The notes under the pieces are model-generated. The model did no database searches. It saw only the letters and a program-made list of their open reading frames with translations, and was not told the origin of the DNA. Source: Glomus cerebriforme (taxonomy: Eukaryota; Glomeromycota; Glomeromycetes; Glomerales; Glomeraceae). Taken from it: DNA of 10,984 nt. Positions 1-7,293 of this stretch are shown in pieces. The DNA lies in NCBI GenBank assembly GCA_003550305.1, contig QKYT01000564.1, positions 27,130 through 38,113 of the forward strand, written 5' to 3'. Every line of letters begins with the position of its first letter. Within the stretch, counting starts at the first letter, position 1. Position numbers and translations under genes: made by a program.

Positions 1-240
1 TCTTCCATCATTTTCTATTACATCTTTTCATTTTCCATTATCTCTTTTTCTCTCCTATTTACTTCCATCACTCCTTTTCGTCTCCCATCATTCCTCTTCG
101 TCTCCCATCACTCCTCATCTTCCCATCAATTCTTATCATCTCCTATTGCTCCTTTTCATCTCTCATCACTTCTTTTCATCTCCCATCACTTCCAATTACT
201 CCTTTTTACTCCCTTTCATCTACTATTACTTTCTATTACT
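1..240. repeat. Degenerate pyrimidine-rich minisatellite, about 20-bp period
   Basis: The plus strand is almost entirely C and T with scattered A. Clear 20-bp units lie at 71-90, 91-110, 129-148, 149-168 and 169-188, with an 18-bp unit at 111-128; the core is close to ctccttttcatctcccatca. Units on both sides (1-70, 189-240) are more decayed. The period is not a multiple of three and both strands have stops, so this is not coding. The strong purine/pyrimidine strand asymmetry is visible directly; any structural role is unknown. The array continues past the left edge of the window. Confidence 0.85.
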
Positions 241-550
241 CCATTGTTTTATTTTATTTTTTTATTAGCATCTTTCTTCTTGATCATTATAATTTACTTA
301 TCTTTTTTATTTATTGTTATTGTTTCTTTTATTTGTATCACTTCATTAAAAATAAATAAAATCGTAAATGTGTGACTTTTAAATTTTAAAAAATTTCATT
401 AGATAAGATTATTTTGAATAAATATGTTTGCAAAAAAAATTTCTTTTTAAAATCTTTTCCGATAATAAAATTTAAGTTTAGCTGATCAAAAATTAGCCAA
501 GTTGAAAAAATCAGCCTATACATCATGTGACATATTTGAAAAAAAACCCT
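241..550. other. AT-rich intergenic DNA, no gene seen
   Basis: This stretch is T-rich then A-rich, with many stops in all frames. The minus-strand open frame across 386-604 is open mainly because of the GC-rich 15-bp repeat at 551-595 and low-complexity A/T runs. I see no domain, splice structure or promoter supporting a gene. Confidence 0.6.
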
Positions 551-595
551 CAGGCGATGATCATCCAGGCGACAATCACCTAGGCGACGTTTAGC
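551..595. repeat. Three-copy 15-bp tandem repeat, GC-rich
   Basis: Three abutting 15-bp units occupy 551-565, 566-580 and 581-595, each beginning (c/t)aggcga. The unit is a multiple of three, so on the minus strand it reads as a five-residue repeat of Arg-Leu-(Gly/Asp)-Asp type. It is a local GC island in very AT-rich DNA. It may be the remnant of a longer coding minisatellite or simply a small tandem expansion; the flanks show no gene. Confidence 0.75.
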
Positions 596-733
596 AATTC
601 CCAACTATATTTAAAACAATTAAAATATATGCATGAGACTTTTAATAATTTTAATAATGAGAAACTGTAATTAATTAATATTTTAGTTATGTTTAATTGA
701 CATGAAAAATTAAAGAGGTATTATTCAAATTTT

Positions 734-740
734 TATATAA
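734..740 (+). promoter_or_regulatory. Possible TATA box of the 794 gene
   Basis: A tatataa heptamer lies about 55 bases upstream of the ATG at 794, followed by a CT-containing stretch where transcription could begin. In DNA this AT-rich such matches are common, so support is mainly positional. Confidence 0.4.
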
Positions 741-758
741 AGTGGTTTTTATAACTTT

Positions 759-791
759 CTTTCAATTAAACAAACATCACTTTCAATTAAA
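759..791 (+). repeat. 12-bp direct repeat in the presumed 5' leader
   Basis: The dodecamer ctttcaattaaa occurs exactly at 759-770 and 780-791, 21 bases apart. The second copy ends two bases before the ATG at 794. It sits in the expected 5' untranslated leader, so it could be a small duplication or a leader element; no function can be read from it. Confidence 0.6.
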
Positions 792-793
792 AA

Positions 794-1233
794 ATGCCTC
801 ATTATCGTCATACTTGTCATACTTACCTGTCTCACTACAGCCAATTTTTACAATGGCATGATCTGATAGTAGATATGCTAATTGATGAAAGAGAAAGAAA
901 AAATACAGAATATCACAATATATATAGTAGAAGTAGACAAGAATTTTGGGAGTCTGTTGCCCAAAGGATGAAGGTATATTTTATTTTATATGTTCTTTAA
1001 AAAAGAATCTTAATTCAATTTATTTATACAAATTCAAGATAAATCATTACTTTCATACAAGATTTACAGAGAAACCTTATAAGGAATTATAATGTACAGT
1101 AAGTAAAAAAAAAAATAAACATAATTTTATATAAATTAAATATATTTGATTAATATTCCAATTGTTTTTTGATATTTAGAACTTTTGTCTATACTATAAT
1201 GGAGTCTTACTACCCCGGATGCATCCAGGGTAA
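794..1233 (+). CDS. Truncated SANT/Myb-like (Trp-rich) DNA-binding domain gene, two exons
   Basis: Exon 1 is 794-973, phase 0, ending just before a gtatat donor; exon 2 is proposed at 1180-1233 after a tttag acceptor, giving 77 residues. The ATG has A at -3. Residues about 21-59 look like the first half of a SANT/Myb-like trihelix fold: a Trp-led helix (WHDLIVDMLIDERERKN), a short link, then a second helix with the FWESVAQRM pattern. Known families of this type bind DNA. Exon 2 adds NFCLYYNGV, which fits the F-x-x-YY-x-G turn expected before helix three, and then meets a GC-rich inverted repeat and a stop at 1231. Helix three is therefore missing. This is probably a pseudogene truncated by inserted repeat DNA, or a gene whose true second exon lies elsewhere. 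The domain call is moderately sure; exon 2 is less sure. Confidence 0.5.
974..1179 (+). other. Predicted intron of the SANT-like gene (206 nt)
   Basis: It begins gtatat directly after the in-frame AAG codon and ends with a T-rich tract plus tttag at 1175-1179. Without splicing, the frame reads nine more codons of low-complexity residues and stops at 1000. Removing the intron keeps phase 0 and extends the protein with residues that fit the domain pattern. Alternative acceptors exist (for example cag at about 1066), so RNA evidence would be decisive. Confidence 0.4.
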
Positions 1234-1250
1234 CTACCCGGGGTTTTTGA
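1205..1250. repeat. GC-rich inverted repeat, possible end of an inserted element
   Basis: Perfect 7-bp arms accccgg (1212-1218) and ccggggt (1238-1244) flank a 19-base loop containing atgcatcc. The two halves also resemble each other as direct repeats (actaccccgg and actacccgggg). The sequence stands out sharply from the AT-rich surroundings and coincides with the place where the SANT-like frame fails. It may be the edge of a transposable or foldback element; no transposase or target-site duplication was identified. Confidence 0.55.
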
Positions 1251-2510
1251 TCAGAACGGCGCTTCATAATATGATTACGTGAGATCAGTTTTGGTAATGT
1301 TGATCATCATATTATACAAATACTGTAAAACTTGTAATGCTATCTATAATATTTGTTATCCTATGATTTTGCTGTCTAGACCATATAATTGGCTCAAAAA
1401 TCAACAATAAAGTGACACAACTGATCATTATTGGCCATAAAATTAATTGGATGTCTATTTTATTTTGTGGATAAAGTAAGGGATATGAAAAATAAAGGAA
1501 CAAATATTTGACATTGTATTTCAAGCTAAATATTTAATAAAATTTAAATTTGCAAACAAATATGTACTTTAAAAGGTCTTTTTAATAAATGACAAATTAT
1601 ACATAAATATTTTAATATAAACATACAAAATTACTAAACAAAAAACAGGCTCCACTACCAAAAGTCAACCCATATGTGTTCTGAAATCAACGTGTCTTTA
1701 GGAAGAAAGAAAAAAAATATTCAATAATAAACAAAAACCAATACTACAAAAACTTATTTATTTGAATAAAAAAAAACTCAAATGAGATGCTCCTAAAGAA
1801 AAGAAACAATTAAATAAATAGAACTGTTTAAAAAGTAAAATCAAGAATCTAACATCATAAAAGCTTATCATGTTCCCAAAAAAAAGGAAAAACCTGAATA
1901 AAAATATCTATGAAAAGAAAGAGAAAGTGCTTAAAGAAAGAGCAAAGTTTTTTATAAAATAATGAAAAAAATGTAAGAGAAAAGGAAGCGTGAAGCATAG
2001 TATATGCTGTAAAAGATAGGAGAAGAAGTATAAACTCCCTGTAACAGGTTAAGATTCCCAAGTGGTGAATCCTATTTGTCATATCTTATATATCACTGGA
2101 AGTACTGCGCATGGTGGTGTACACCCATATAGTAAATTATTTTGGATAAAAGGTTACTGAAGACTTTTATTTGTTACGCCAATTTTATTTTCACGTAATA
2201 TATTTAAAGTTGACAAAGAAATCTCTTTTTTTAAATGAGATCCGGTAGAAGATGACATAATTAATAATTTTGAAGGTTAATAACAAATGAAAGATAATCA
2301 CGCAAACACGGAACATTACTCATAAAAGCTGTTATGTTCGATATTTGCTCGCTCAAGTTCATTTCTTTTTTTTGACTTATGAAAGCGTAGGCCGTTTATT
2401 AGTTACACACCTATACTGCATATACGCATACAGCCATGACTTATAGAAAACTTTATTAAAATGAGTAAAAATGTATAGGCGCATTTATGTTTTTGGCGCA
2501 TTAAACTTAC
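1251..2510. other. Intergenic DNA, repeat debris, no gene supported
   Basis: The stretch is AT-rich throughout. About 1375-1500 matches a second locus near 4310-4410 (listed separately). Positions 1690-2000 are strikingly purine-rich on the plus strand, which is why the minus-strand frame 1855-2082 stays open; its conceptual product is mostly Phe/Leu low complexity and I do not accept it as a gene. Small palindromes (ggtgtacacc at 2116-2125; cctgt/acagg at 2038-2048) and a repeated ggcgcatt (2478, 2495) are present with no evident role. Confidence 0.55.
1312..1524 (-). pseudogene. Decayed dispersed-repeat copy 1 (shares sequence with 4241-4408)
   Basis: This block opens a 70-codon minus-strand frame rich in Ile and Leu. 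It shares with 4241-4408 an exact core of at least 15 bases (atcaacaataaagt and neighbours, at about 1400 and 4323), a following attaattgg block, and a degraded (g/c)aaataaag(t/c) block in the same order and strand. Conceptual minus-strand products of both copies share a TLLLI motif. This colinearity points to two old copies of one repeat, perhaps once coding. Family unknown; I would not call the ORF a functional gene. Confidence 0.4.
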
Positions 2511-2530
2511 AGCTTTATTAATAGGAGTGA

Positions 2531-2536
2531 TTTATT
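2531..2536 (-). terminator. Polyadenylation signal AATAAA for the minus-strand secreted-protein gene
   Basis: The hexamer AATAAA reads on the minus strand about 105 bases past the stop codon at 2641-2643. A second one lies at 2514-2519. The positions fit a normal fungal 3' untranslated region, though the hexamer is frequent by chance in this composition. Confidence 0.5.
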
Positions 2537-2640
2537 TTGCCTTATGATTACATAACAAATATCGTTTCAGCTTATTAAACATTTAACGTATACTATTCTT
2601 TCTAAAGAGAGATAAACTACTACATGTAATAATTTCCTGG

Positions 2641-3972
2641 TTAAGGTGCAGGTGCAGGTGCAAGTGCAGGTGCAAGTGCGGGTGCAAGTGCAGCAATAGC
2701 ACCAGCGGCAACCAATATTGCTGAAATAACCGCAGCAACAACTTCTGGAGCAAATATAAGAATTGCAACGCCAGCAATTACAGCTCCAACACCAGCTACA
2801 AGACCGGCTTCTTTCAATTCAGTTGTGTGAATGCTTATTAAGTATTCCGCTATTTCAAGTTTGTGAGCATTTATCGCATCTATAGTACCAGGGGGAAGAC
2901 TTTTTATATATGATTCAGTAGCAGTAAGACCTTTTGTGGTAAAAGTTGAGATTATCGCTAAAGCTATTGATGCTAAACTTGGTACGTCTGAGAGAGCGGG
3001 AGATCTACCCGGTAAATAAATCACGGGTATTACGATTTTCGCTGCTTGTTGTCTAGGCAATTTTGCTTTAGCAATTTCAACTTGCGCTGCTTTTATTGTA
3101 TTTGGAGGATTATCTCGTGTTTGTTGACAACCACTTAAAAGAGGAATTAGAGGAATATCAGTCACGGTCATATACTGTCCACTTGACGCTTCACCAAACA
3201 TCATTCCTATATCAATTGTTGCAGGAGGAACTAAATTGTCCGCAACCTTACAAAAATAATCAATCAATTTCTTACGAGTAGTAGCAAACGAAATATAAAC
3301 AATAGGTTGTTGAAGGTAATTTATCGTAGCAGAGTAAAGATCTGGGTTTGCAACCATATTTCCTTTGAAAATCTGTCCCTTTCTATTATTAATACGATTA
3401 TCGAGCCATATCATGTTATCAGGATGATTCATTATAAGTCGCAATTCTTTACCCATATCTGTTGTGGAAATTGCTGTGCAAATTCTGGCTATATCAGGAA
3501 CACCAGTAAGTGCCCTAAAAAATTGCGTAATTATTTGTGCCTCGAAAACATGATCTGCATTATATAAAGGGGCACCAGGAGCTAAAGGTAATTGCGTACT
3601 GGTAGTTCTAACTCCAATAGGAGTATTGACTGTCATTATGTCAGCAATGTCAACTTCGATAATCATTCTAGGGTTAGTTACTGGATCATATTTATAAGCC
3701 TTCCCAAACGTGGCTCTATTAGCGTTTAATTGATAGATGGCATCATCTTTGATTTTGATATTTTGGGGACAGAAACTTGTATCTGAAGTTGATAAATGAA
3801 TTAATTTAAAATTGACTTAGAATTTTAGATACTGAAAAAAATACAATAACTTACCAGAACCCAAAGGAATTTCTGGAGCTCTTCTAACTATCGAAAATGA
3901 TTGAACGAGGACCGTAGAGACATAGAGAAACAAAAGAAAACATTGAAGACGTTGAATAAATAGAAATGCCAT
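2641..3972 (-). CDS. Secreted protein with HNH-nuclease-like motif and hydrophobic C-terminal hairpin
   Basis: Joining exon 3972-3855 to exon 3782-2641 gives a 419-residue protein; the intron splits codon 40. I chose the ATG at 3972 because it supplies a signal peptide, has A at -3 and G at +4, and lies just below a TATA box. Residues 1-25 form a signal peptide (hydrophobic core 12-23), followed by a dibasic Arg-Arg at 30-31 that could be a Kex2-type site. Residues 116-122 read DHVFEAQ, and 158-175 contain NHPDN, then W165-L and IN-x-x-KG. In HNH nucleases an Asp-His, a downstream Asn, and a final Asn-x-x-Lys-Gly occur in this order, so a secreted HNH-like enzyme is possible, with an insert of about 40 residues between the first two parts; zinc-binding Cys pairs are absent. 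Residues 365-384 and 387-405 are very hydrophobic Gly/Ala/Val/Ile segments separated by Pro-Glu, and 406-419 is an Ala-Leu-Ala-Pro repeat. I do not recognise the family by name. It may be an effector; an anchored or membrane-inserting C-terminus is equally open. Confidence 0.88.
2645..2692. repeat. Eight tandem hexamers encoding the Ala/Pro/Leu tail
   Basis: Eight consecutive 6-bp units of (g/a)gtgc(a/g) run from 2645 to 2692 on the plus strand, forming partly a 12-bp higher-order repeat. On the coding minus strand they give alternating Ala-Pro and Ala-Leu up to the stop codon. Such arrays readily gain or lose units, so the protein's C-terminal length is probably variable between strains (inference). 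Confidence 0.9.
3783..3854 (-). other. 72-nt intron in the secreted-protein gene
   Basis: On the minus strand it starts gtaagt at 3854, a near-ideal donor, and ends acttcag at 3783. A ctaag sequence in the middle could be the branch region. Splicing joins a G to AT, making an Asp codon, and restores one frame from the signal peptide through to the stop at 2641. A nearer ttttttcag acceptor exists but would leave an intron of only about 24 bases. Confidence 0.85.
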
Positions 3973-4009
3973 GATGACAAGTAACGAAACAATCTTTTTC
4001 TTTCGCGTA

Positions 4010-4017
4010 TATTTATA
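4010..4017 (-). promoter_or_regulatory. TATA box of the secreted-protein gene
   Basis: TATAAATA reads on the minus strand 38 to 45 bases upstream of the ATG at 3972, inside a longer TA-rich run next to a cgcg. The distance implies a very short 5' leader of roughly 10 to 20 bases. Confidence 0.6.
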
Positions 4018-4031
4018 TATTTTTTATCTGT

Positions 4032-4047
4032 GCTCTTGTACAAGAGC
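4032..4047. promoter_or_regulatory. Perfect 16-bp palindrome upstream of the secreted-protein gene
   Basis: gctcttgtacaagagc is its own reverse complement. It lies about 15 to 30 bases beyond the TATA box of the minus-strand gene. A partial copy (ttcttgtacaataac) recurs at 4115-4129 and a weaker one at 4210-4225. Position and symmetry would suit a dimeric regulator's binding site, but this is inference. Confidence 0.5.
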
Positions 4048-4192
4048 TTGAATAACACAGAGCATTATTTATTAAATGAAGACTAAATTCGTGCCTTCAT
4101 TACAAAAGAATATGTTCTTGTACAATAACTTGGCAAGATATACGATTCATTATCTATTAAATGAAGACCTAAATTTGGGCCTTTACAAAAGA
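4034..4192. repeat. Two 77-bp imperfect direct repeats in the upstream flank
   Basis: Unit 1 is 4034-4110 and unit 2 is 4116-4192. Shared landmarks in order are tcttgtaca, a gcttg/acttg step, attat(t/c)tattaaatgaag, ac(c)taaat, gcctt and tacaaaaga. A degraded third start (tctcgtactataact) appears at 4211. The duplication lies immediately upstream of the TATA box of the minus-strand gene and so multiplies possible promoter-proximal sites. Confidence 0.75.
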
Positions 4193-4240
4193 CAAAAGCT
4201 GGATTGCGCTTCTCGTACTATAACTATTTTTCCTATTTCG

Positions 4241-4408
4241 TCATTTGAATAACGAAGAGACAAATACAATCATGTACATAGGCCATTTATTAATGCAAGG
4301 TGGAGATAGACCGGGACCCCTAATCAACAATAAAGTAGCAAGCTGATTATCAATTAATTGGGTACAACATTTATCACGTTTCGCAAATAAAGCGAGAAAT
4401 ACGAAAAG
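4241..4408 (-). pseudogene. Decayed dispersed-repeat copy 2, open frame of 55 codons without a start
   Basis: The minus strand is open from 4408 to a stop at 4241-4243, with an in-frame stop immediately upstream and no early ATG. The conceptual product is Leu/Ile-rich with a TLLLIRGPGLSPPC stretch in the middle. It matches the block at 1312-1524 in order and strand. I read it as the better preserved of two old copies of one repeat. The gaccgggacccc at 4309-4320 is a local GC island within it. Family not recognised. Confidence 0.4.
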
Positions 4409-4411
4409 TCA

Positions 4412-4700
4412 GAAAAGCATTAAACTTAGATACTTTTTATATTGTTTATATGAGGGGTGAACCCTACCCTTAAATAAAACTTATAATAATAAGGCTGAAC
4501 CAATTAAATAGTTTGTTTAACATAATCTCCTCCTTTTGTTTTTAAAATAATAAATTACAAATTATAAACATTTCAATAACAAGTTCCACTATCACACAAA
4601 TAACTCATATGTAGTACATAATGACCTATAATTCTTAAATAAATTAAAAATAAATAAATAAATTATTAATAATACCAATTAATTTAATATAAGTACTATT
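4412..4700. other. AT-rich intergenic DNA
   Basis: Only A/T runs and a short ggggtgaaccct foldback near 4454-4465 are visible. No gene, splice pattern or longer repeat is supported here. Confidence 0.5.
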
Positions 4701-4710
4701 TGATCAGATT

Positions 4711-4850
4711 CACGCTGTTTATATTCATTTATTTAATACACATAATGCTAATTAAATTATTTATTTAAATACAATTACTTGCTATCAGAAATAAACAGCA
4801 TCACACTGTTTATATTCATTTTATTTAATACAGCATAATGCTGATTAAAT
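4711..4850. repeat. 47/49-bp direct repeat with internal inverted repeat
   Basis: Copy 1 (4711-4757) and copy 2 (4802-4850) share cac(g/a)ctgtttatattcatt, (t)atttaataca and cataatgct(a/g)attaaat, with few substitutions and two added bases. The segment between them ends with ataaacagc (4791-4799), the exact inverse of gctgtttat (4714-4722), so copy 1 and the spacer could fold together. Copy 2 also holds a near-palindrome cagcataatgctg. This may be a small foldback element with a duplicated end. Confidence 0.7.
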
Positions 4851-4859
4851 CAATTCAAT

Positions 4860-5850
4860 TTCATCATCCTGCAGACTGTTTTTAATCTTTTAATAAAAAA
4901 AATTAAACCCAATTCATCATATATCCTAATTTCTAAAGCTATCTATTTCATTGACACACCTTTTCATTAATTATGTGTGATTCAAGTTTTTTATAATTTG
5001 CGTCATCTTTGGTTGCATTTTTAATAACTAAAAAATAAATATTAATAAATATTACAAATTTACTCATTAAATTCCACAATAACATTTATCTAAATAGACT
5101 TTCTGCTTTAAGCTATCAATTTCTATCGCAGTACCCACTTCTCTTCTTTTTTTTTGCAATTTAAAAAACTAGTCCCCGCTATTTTCATTTTATATAAATT
5201 CTCATAATCATCTTTTCCAAAATGCAAAGTAATATAATCTTGTTTTTGAAAAAACGTAAATAAATTTTCAGTATTTAACCATTCTATTTTATTTATTTAT
5301 TTTATTTATTTTTTTAAAAAAAATAGCTATTTTCTTGAGAAAATTTTTTTTTTATAAATTGTAGATTTGTGTGTTTTTCAATAAAAATAAAGTGAAAAAA
5401 AAACTACATACGAGTATAAATAATATTCGAGCCATAAAATCTACTACTTAAATTGCAAATAATGCACAATTCATTTTTTTTAGATCGAGACAAGGGGCTA
5501 AGCGCTAGGGGTTAACTCATAATTACACTGGCTTAATGGTCATAAGACTGAATGAACGCTATTTCAAAATTTTTAAATGAACTCATTGAACTGCTTAATT
5601 CTTATTATTTGCCTAAACTTCAATTCTATCATACATATAATCTGTCTGAAGGCTATAATGTCACGGGGGATGGACGGTAGATGATCAAATAGAGTAGATT
5701 ATAAAAGAGTATGTCTTGACGCAGCAGATGTAAAAAACGTATGTAAATGACTTAATAACCAGTCATACGGTTTTATCTATAACAAAAAATAAAATAGTTA
5801 TATTCGTAACACTACTGTTGCTCCATTCATTTTGGGCGCTTAAAAAAAAA
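4860..5850. other. Long AT-rich intergenic stretch, no gene seen
   Basis: All frames are closed at short intervals. A degenerate (ttta/ttat) microsatellite runs about 5285-5312. Two less AT-rich patches, 5490-5540 and 5650-5740, break the pattern; the first contains tggcttaatgg, resembling a pol III A box, but no B box or tRNA fold follows. I cannot assign a function to either. Confidence 0.5.
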
Positions 5851-6020
5851 TCATAAATACAGTATAATAAGGGGCATTGTACAACATGTTTAGAATTTTT
5901 TTACTGTAAGTAAAAAAAAAAAAATAAATAAATTGTAAACATGAAAATTTTATACTTTACGTTGTACAATGAGTAAATTTCATAGATTTCGTACTACTTT
6001 TTTCATAAATACGGTAGAAC
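5851..6020. mobile_element. Possible small inverted-repeat element (MITE-like)
   Basis: Perfect 11-bp inverted repeats cattgtacaac (5875-5885) and gttgtacaatg (5961-5971) flank a 75-base AT-rich core. Outside them lie imperfect direct repeats, tcataaatacagtataa (5851-5867) and tcataaatacggtagaa (6004-6020), with two differences. Short inverted ends and no coding capacity are what a MITE would show, but the outer direct repeats are too long and too distant to be simple target-site duplications. The call is tentative. Confidence 0.35.
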
Positions 6021-6097
6021 CTGATTCTTTTTCTCACTCTCTGTTTGTAACATCGGAAACACTTTCTCCACAATATTAACCGACAATGCAGACTATA

Positions 6098-6118
6098 TTT
6101 TTTTTTTTTTTTTTTTTT
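6098..6118. repeat. Uninterrupted run of 21 T
   Basis: The homopolymer is the longest in the window. Read on the minus strand it is a poly-A tract at the end of a more repeat-like block (6240-6780), so a retroposed sequence with its tail here is conceivable; no target-site duplication was found. Confidence 0.9.
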
Positions 6119-6119
6119 A

Positions 6120-7085
6120 ATTAATCCTTTTGAAACCCTTAAAAAAATTGTTATTATGATTACTATTATTTATTATAAAATACGAATGTAAACTTGTAAA
6201 TAGAACATTATTATCTTCTAAAATGAATTTTGAATATAGAAATTACAATTTCTTAGTGCAATTCTTTACCAATTTCGGAAGTTGTAATGGCTAATTTTTA
6301 ATTTTCGGATAATTTTTAACTTATTCTACCAAAATTCTTTTCCTTCGGTGATTTTAAATTGTAATCCCTATCGCACTAAGTGTCATTCGTGATTACCTTC
6401 AATCTAATTTTTTGCATGTGATTAGCTAACCGGGAATTTTCGTCGGGAAATTTCTAATTTTTATAAGTACTGTTTAAATTTCATATAGTGACACGCTCCG
6501 GGGGATTACCCATTTATTTCATGGGGGGAACATCATGGTTTTTTTCCCTTTGGGATAAGTATTATTTATCTTGTCAATTTAAACAAAATTTAAATACTGT
6601 ATACACGGTTTAATTTTAATTTAACCAAAAAATTCATCGTAATATTACTCTTAGTGATTGCACTTTTTACTTTAAGAATAAGATTTATGAATTTTAGTGA
6701 TTCGAAATTCGGTAATTCCGATTTCCGATACACCAACTTGAGCTAGCACATCGTTAAAATCGTGTATGGACTTTATTTTTAGTCTCACCGAAAATCTGAT
6801 AATAATTTATTATATCTTAAAAAGATTTTAAAAATTTATAAAATAAGCGGAAAAATTTAGAACCCATTTTAATTATTAATAGTCTATAACCGATATTCAA
6901 TACACAGTAAAACAATTTTAATTTATCGTCAAAATTGCCGCACCAATAGATTTTATGTCATGATGGTTCATTCTATCTTATGTTAATTTGTCTTCAATCG
7001 TTCTTTTGATTTGACCATCTGAATCATCAAGGAAAGAAGTTCTGCCCTTAATCCGGCTTTTCTTCAACACGCATTGTATTCTTGA
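6120..7085. other. AT-rich DNA with scattered GC patches, no intact gene
   Basis: Frames are closed. Partial inverted similarity exists between tttaccaatttcgg (6265-6278) and cgaaattcggtaat near 6705, and cttagtgc (6252-6259) has an inverted match gcactaag (6373-6380). These hint at an old terminal-repeat element between about 6240 and 6730. The patch 6490-6535, with gggggatt and atgggggg, is another GC island. Nothing here is strong enough to name. Confidence 0.4.
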
Positions 7086-7226
7086 CAAATTTTGAGAAAG
7101 ATTAAATTATCACGAGAAACATTGACACGAGTTGATTACAATGCAAGTAGTTTTGATGACTTATCACATAATGTAATACTTCAGGAATTATATAAGATTA
7201 ATTTAGAATTAGCAGAGCTACAGTAG
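7086..7226 (+). pseudogene. Coding-like open fragment, unknown family
   Basis: The plus strand is open for 46 codons from 7086, right after a stop, to the stop at 7224-7226. The residues are of mixed, globular-protein type: a Lys/Arg-rich start, then RVDYNASSFDDLSHNV, then a helix-like LQELYKINLELAELQ. Codon-level composition is less A/T-repetitive than its surroundings. Immediately after the stop another frame continues with a similar character (AASLIDIKSQKLNLIK), which suggests a frameshifted or exon-split gene remnant. I do not recognise the family. Confidence 0.3.
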
Positions 7227-7293
7227 CTGCTAGTTTAATTGATATTAAATCACAAAAACTTAACCTCATAAAAGTAAATTGTACATGAAATAA

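Noticed and set aside
386..604. Minus-strand 72-codon frame including the pentapeptide repeat
   Set aside because: Beyond the 15-bp repeat the translation is AT-driven low complexity; the repeat itself is recorded, the gene is not supported.
1855..2082. Minus-strand frame rich in Phe and Leu, possible membrane protein
   Set aside because: It arises from a purine-rich stretch on the plus strand; residue content is what that composition yields and no gene signals accompany it.
2583..2777. Minus-strand frame with a His-Leu repeat tail
   Set aside because: It is a shadow frame of the hexamer array and of the secreted-protein gene's C-terminus; the real gene uses another frame with a signal peptide and intron support.
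3096..3567. Plus-strand frames at 3096-3281 and 3307-3567
   Set aside because: Both lie antisense inside the well-supported minus-strand exon 2 and show no domain of their own.
4440..4480. Telomere-like accctaccctta
   Set aside because: Only two imperfect units occur, inside intergenic DNA, with no array.
5520..5600. tRNA or SINE-like pol III promoter
   Set aside because: An A-box-like tggcttaatgg is present, but no B box at suitable distance and no cloverleaf could be formed.
6240..6730. Terminal-inverted-repeat transposon
   Set aside because: Only about 12 of 14 bases match between the proposed ends and similarity fades at once; too weak to list as an element.
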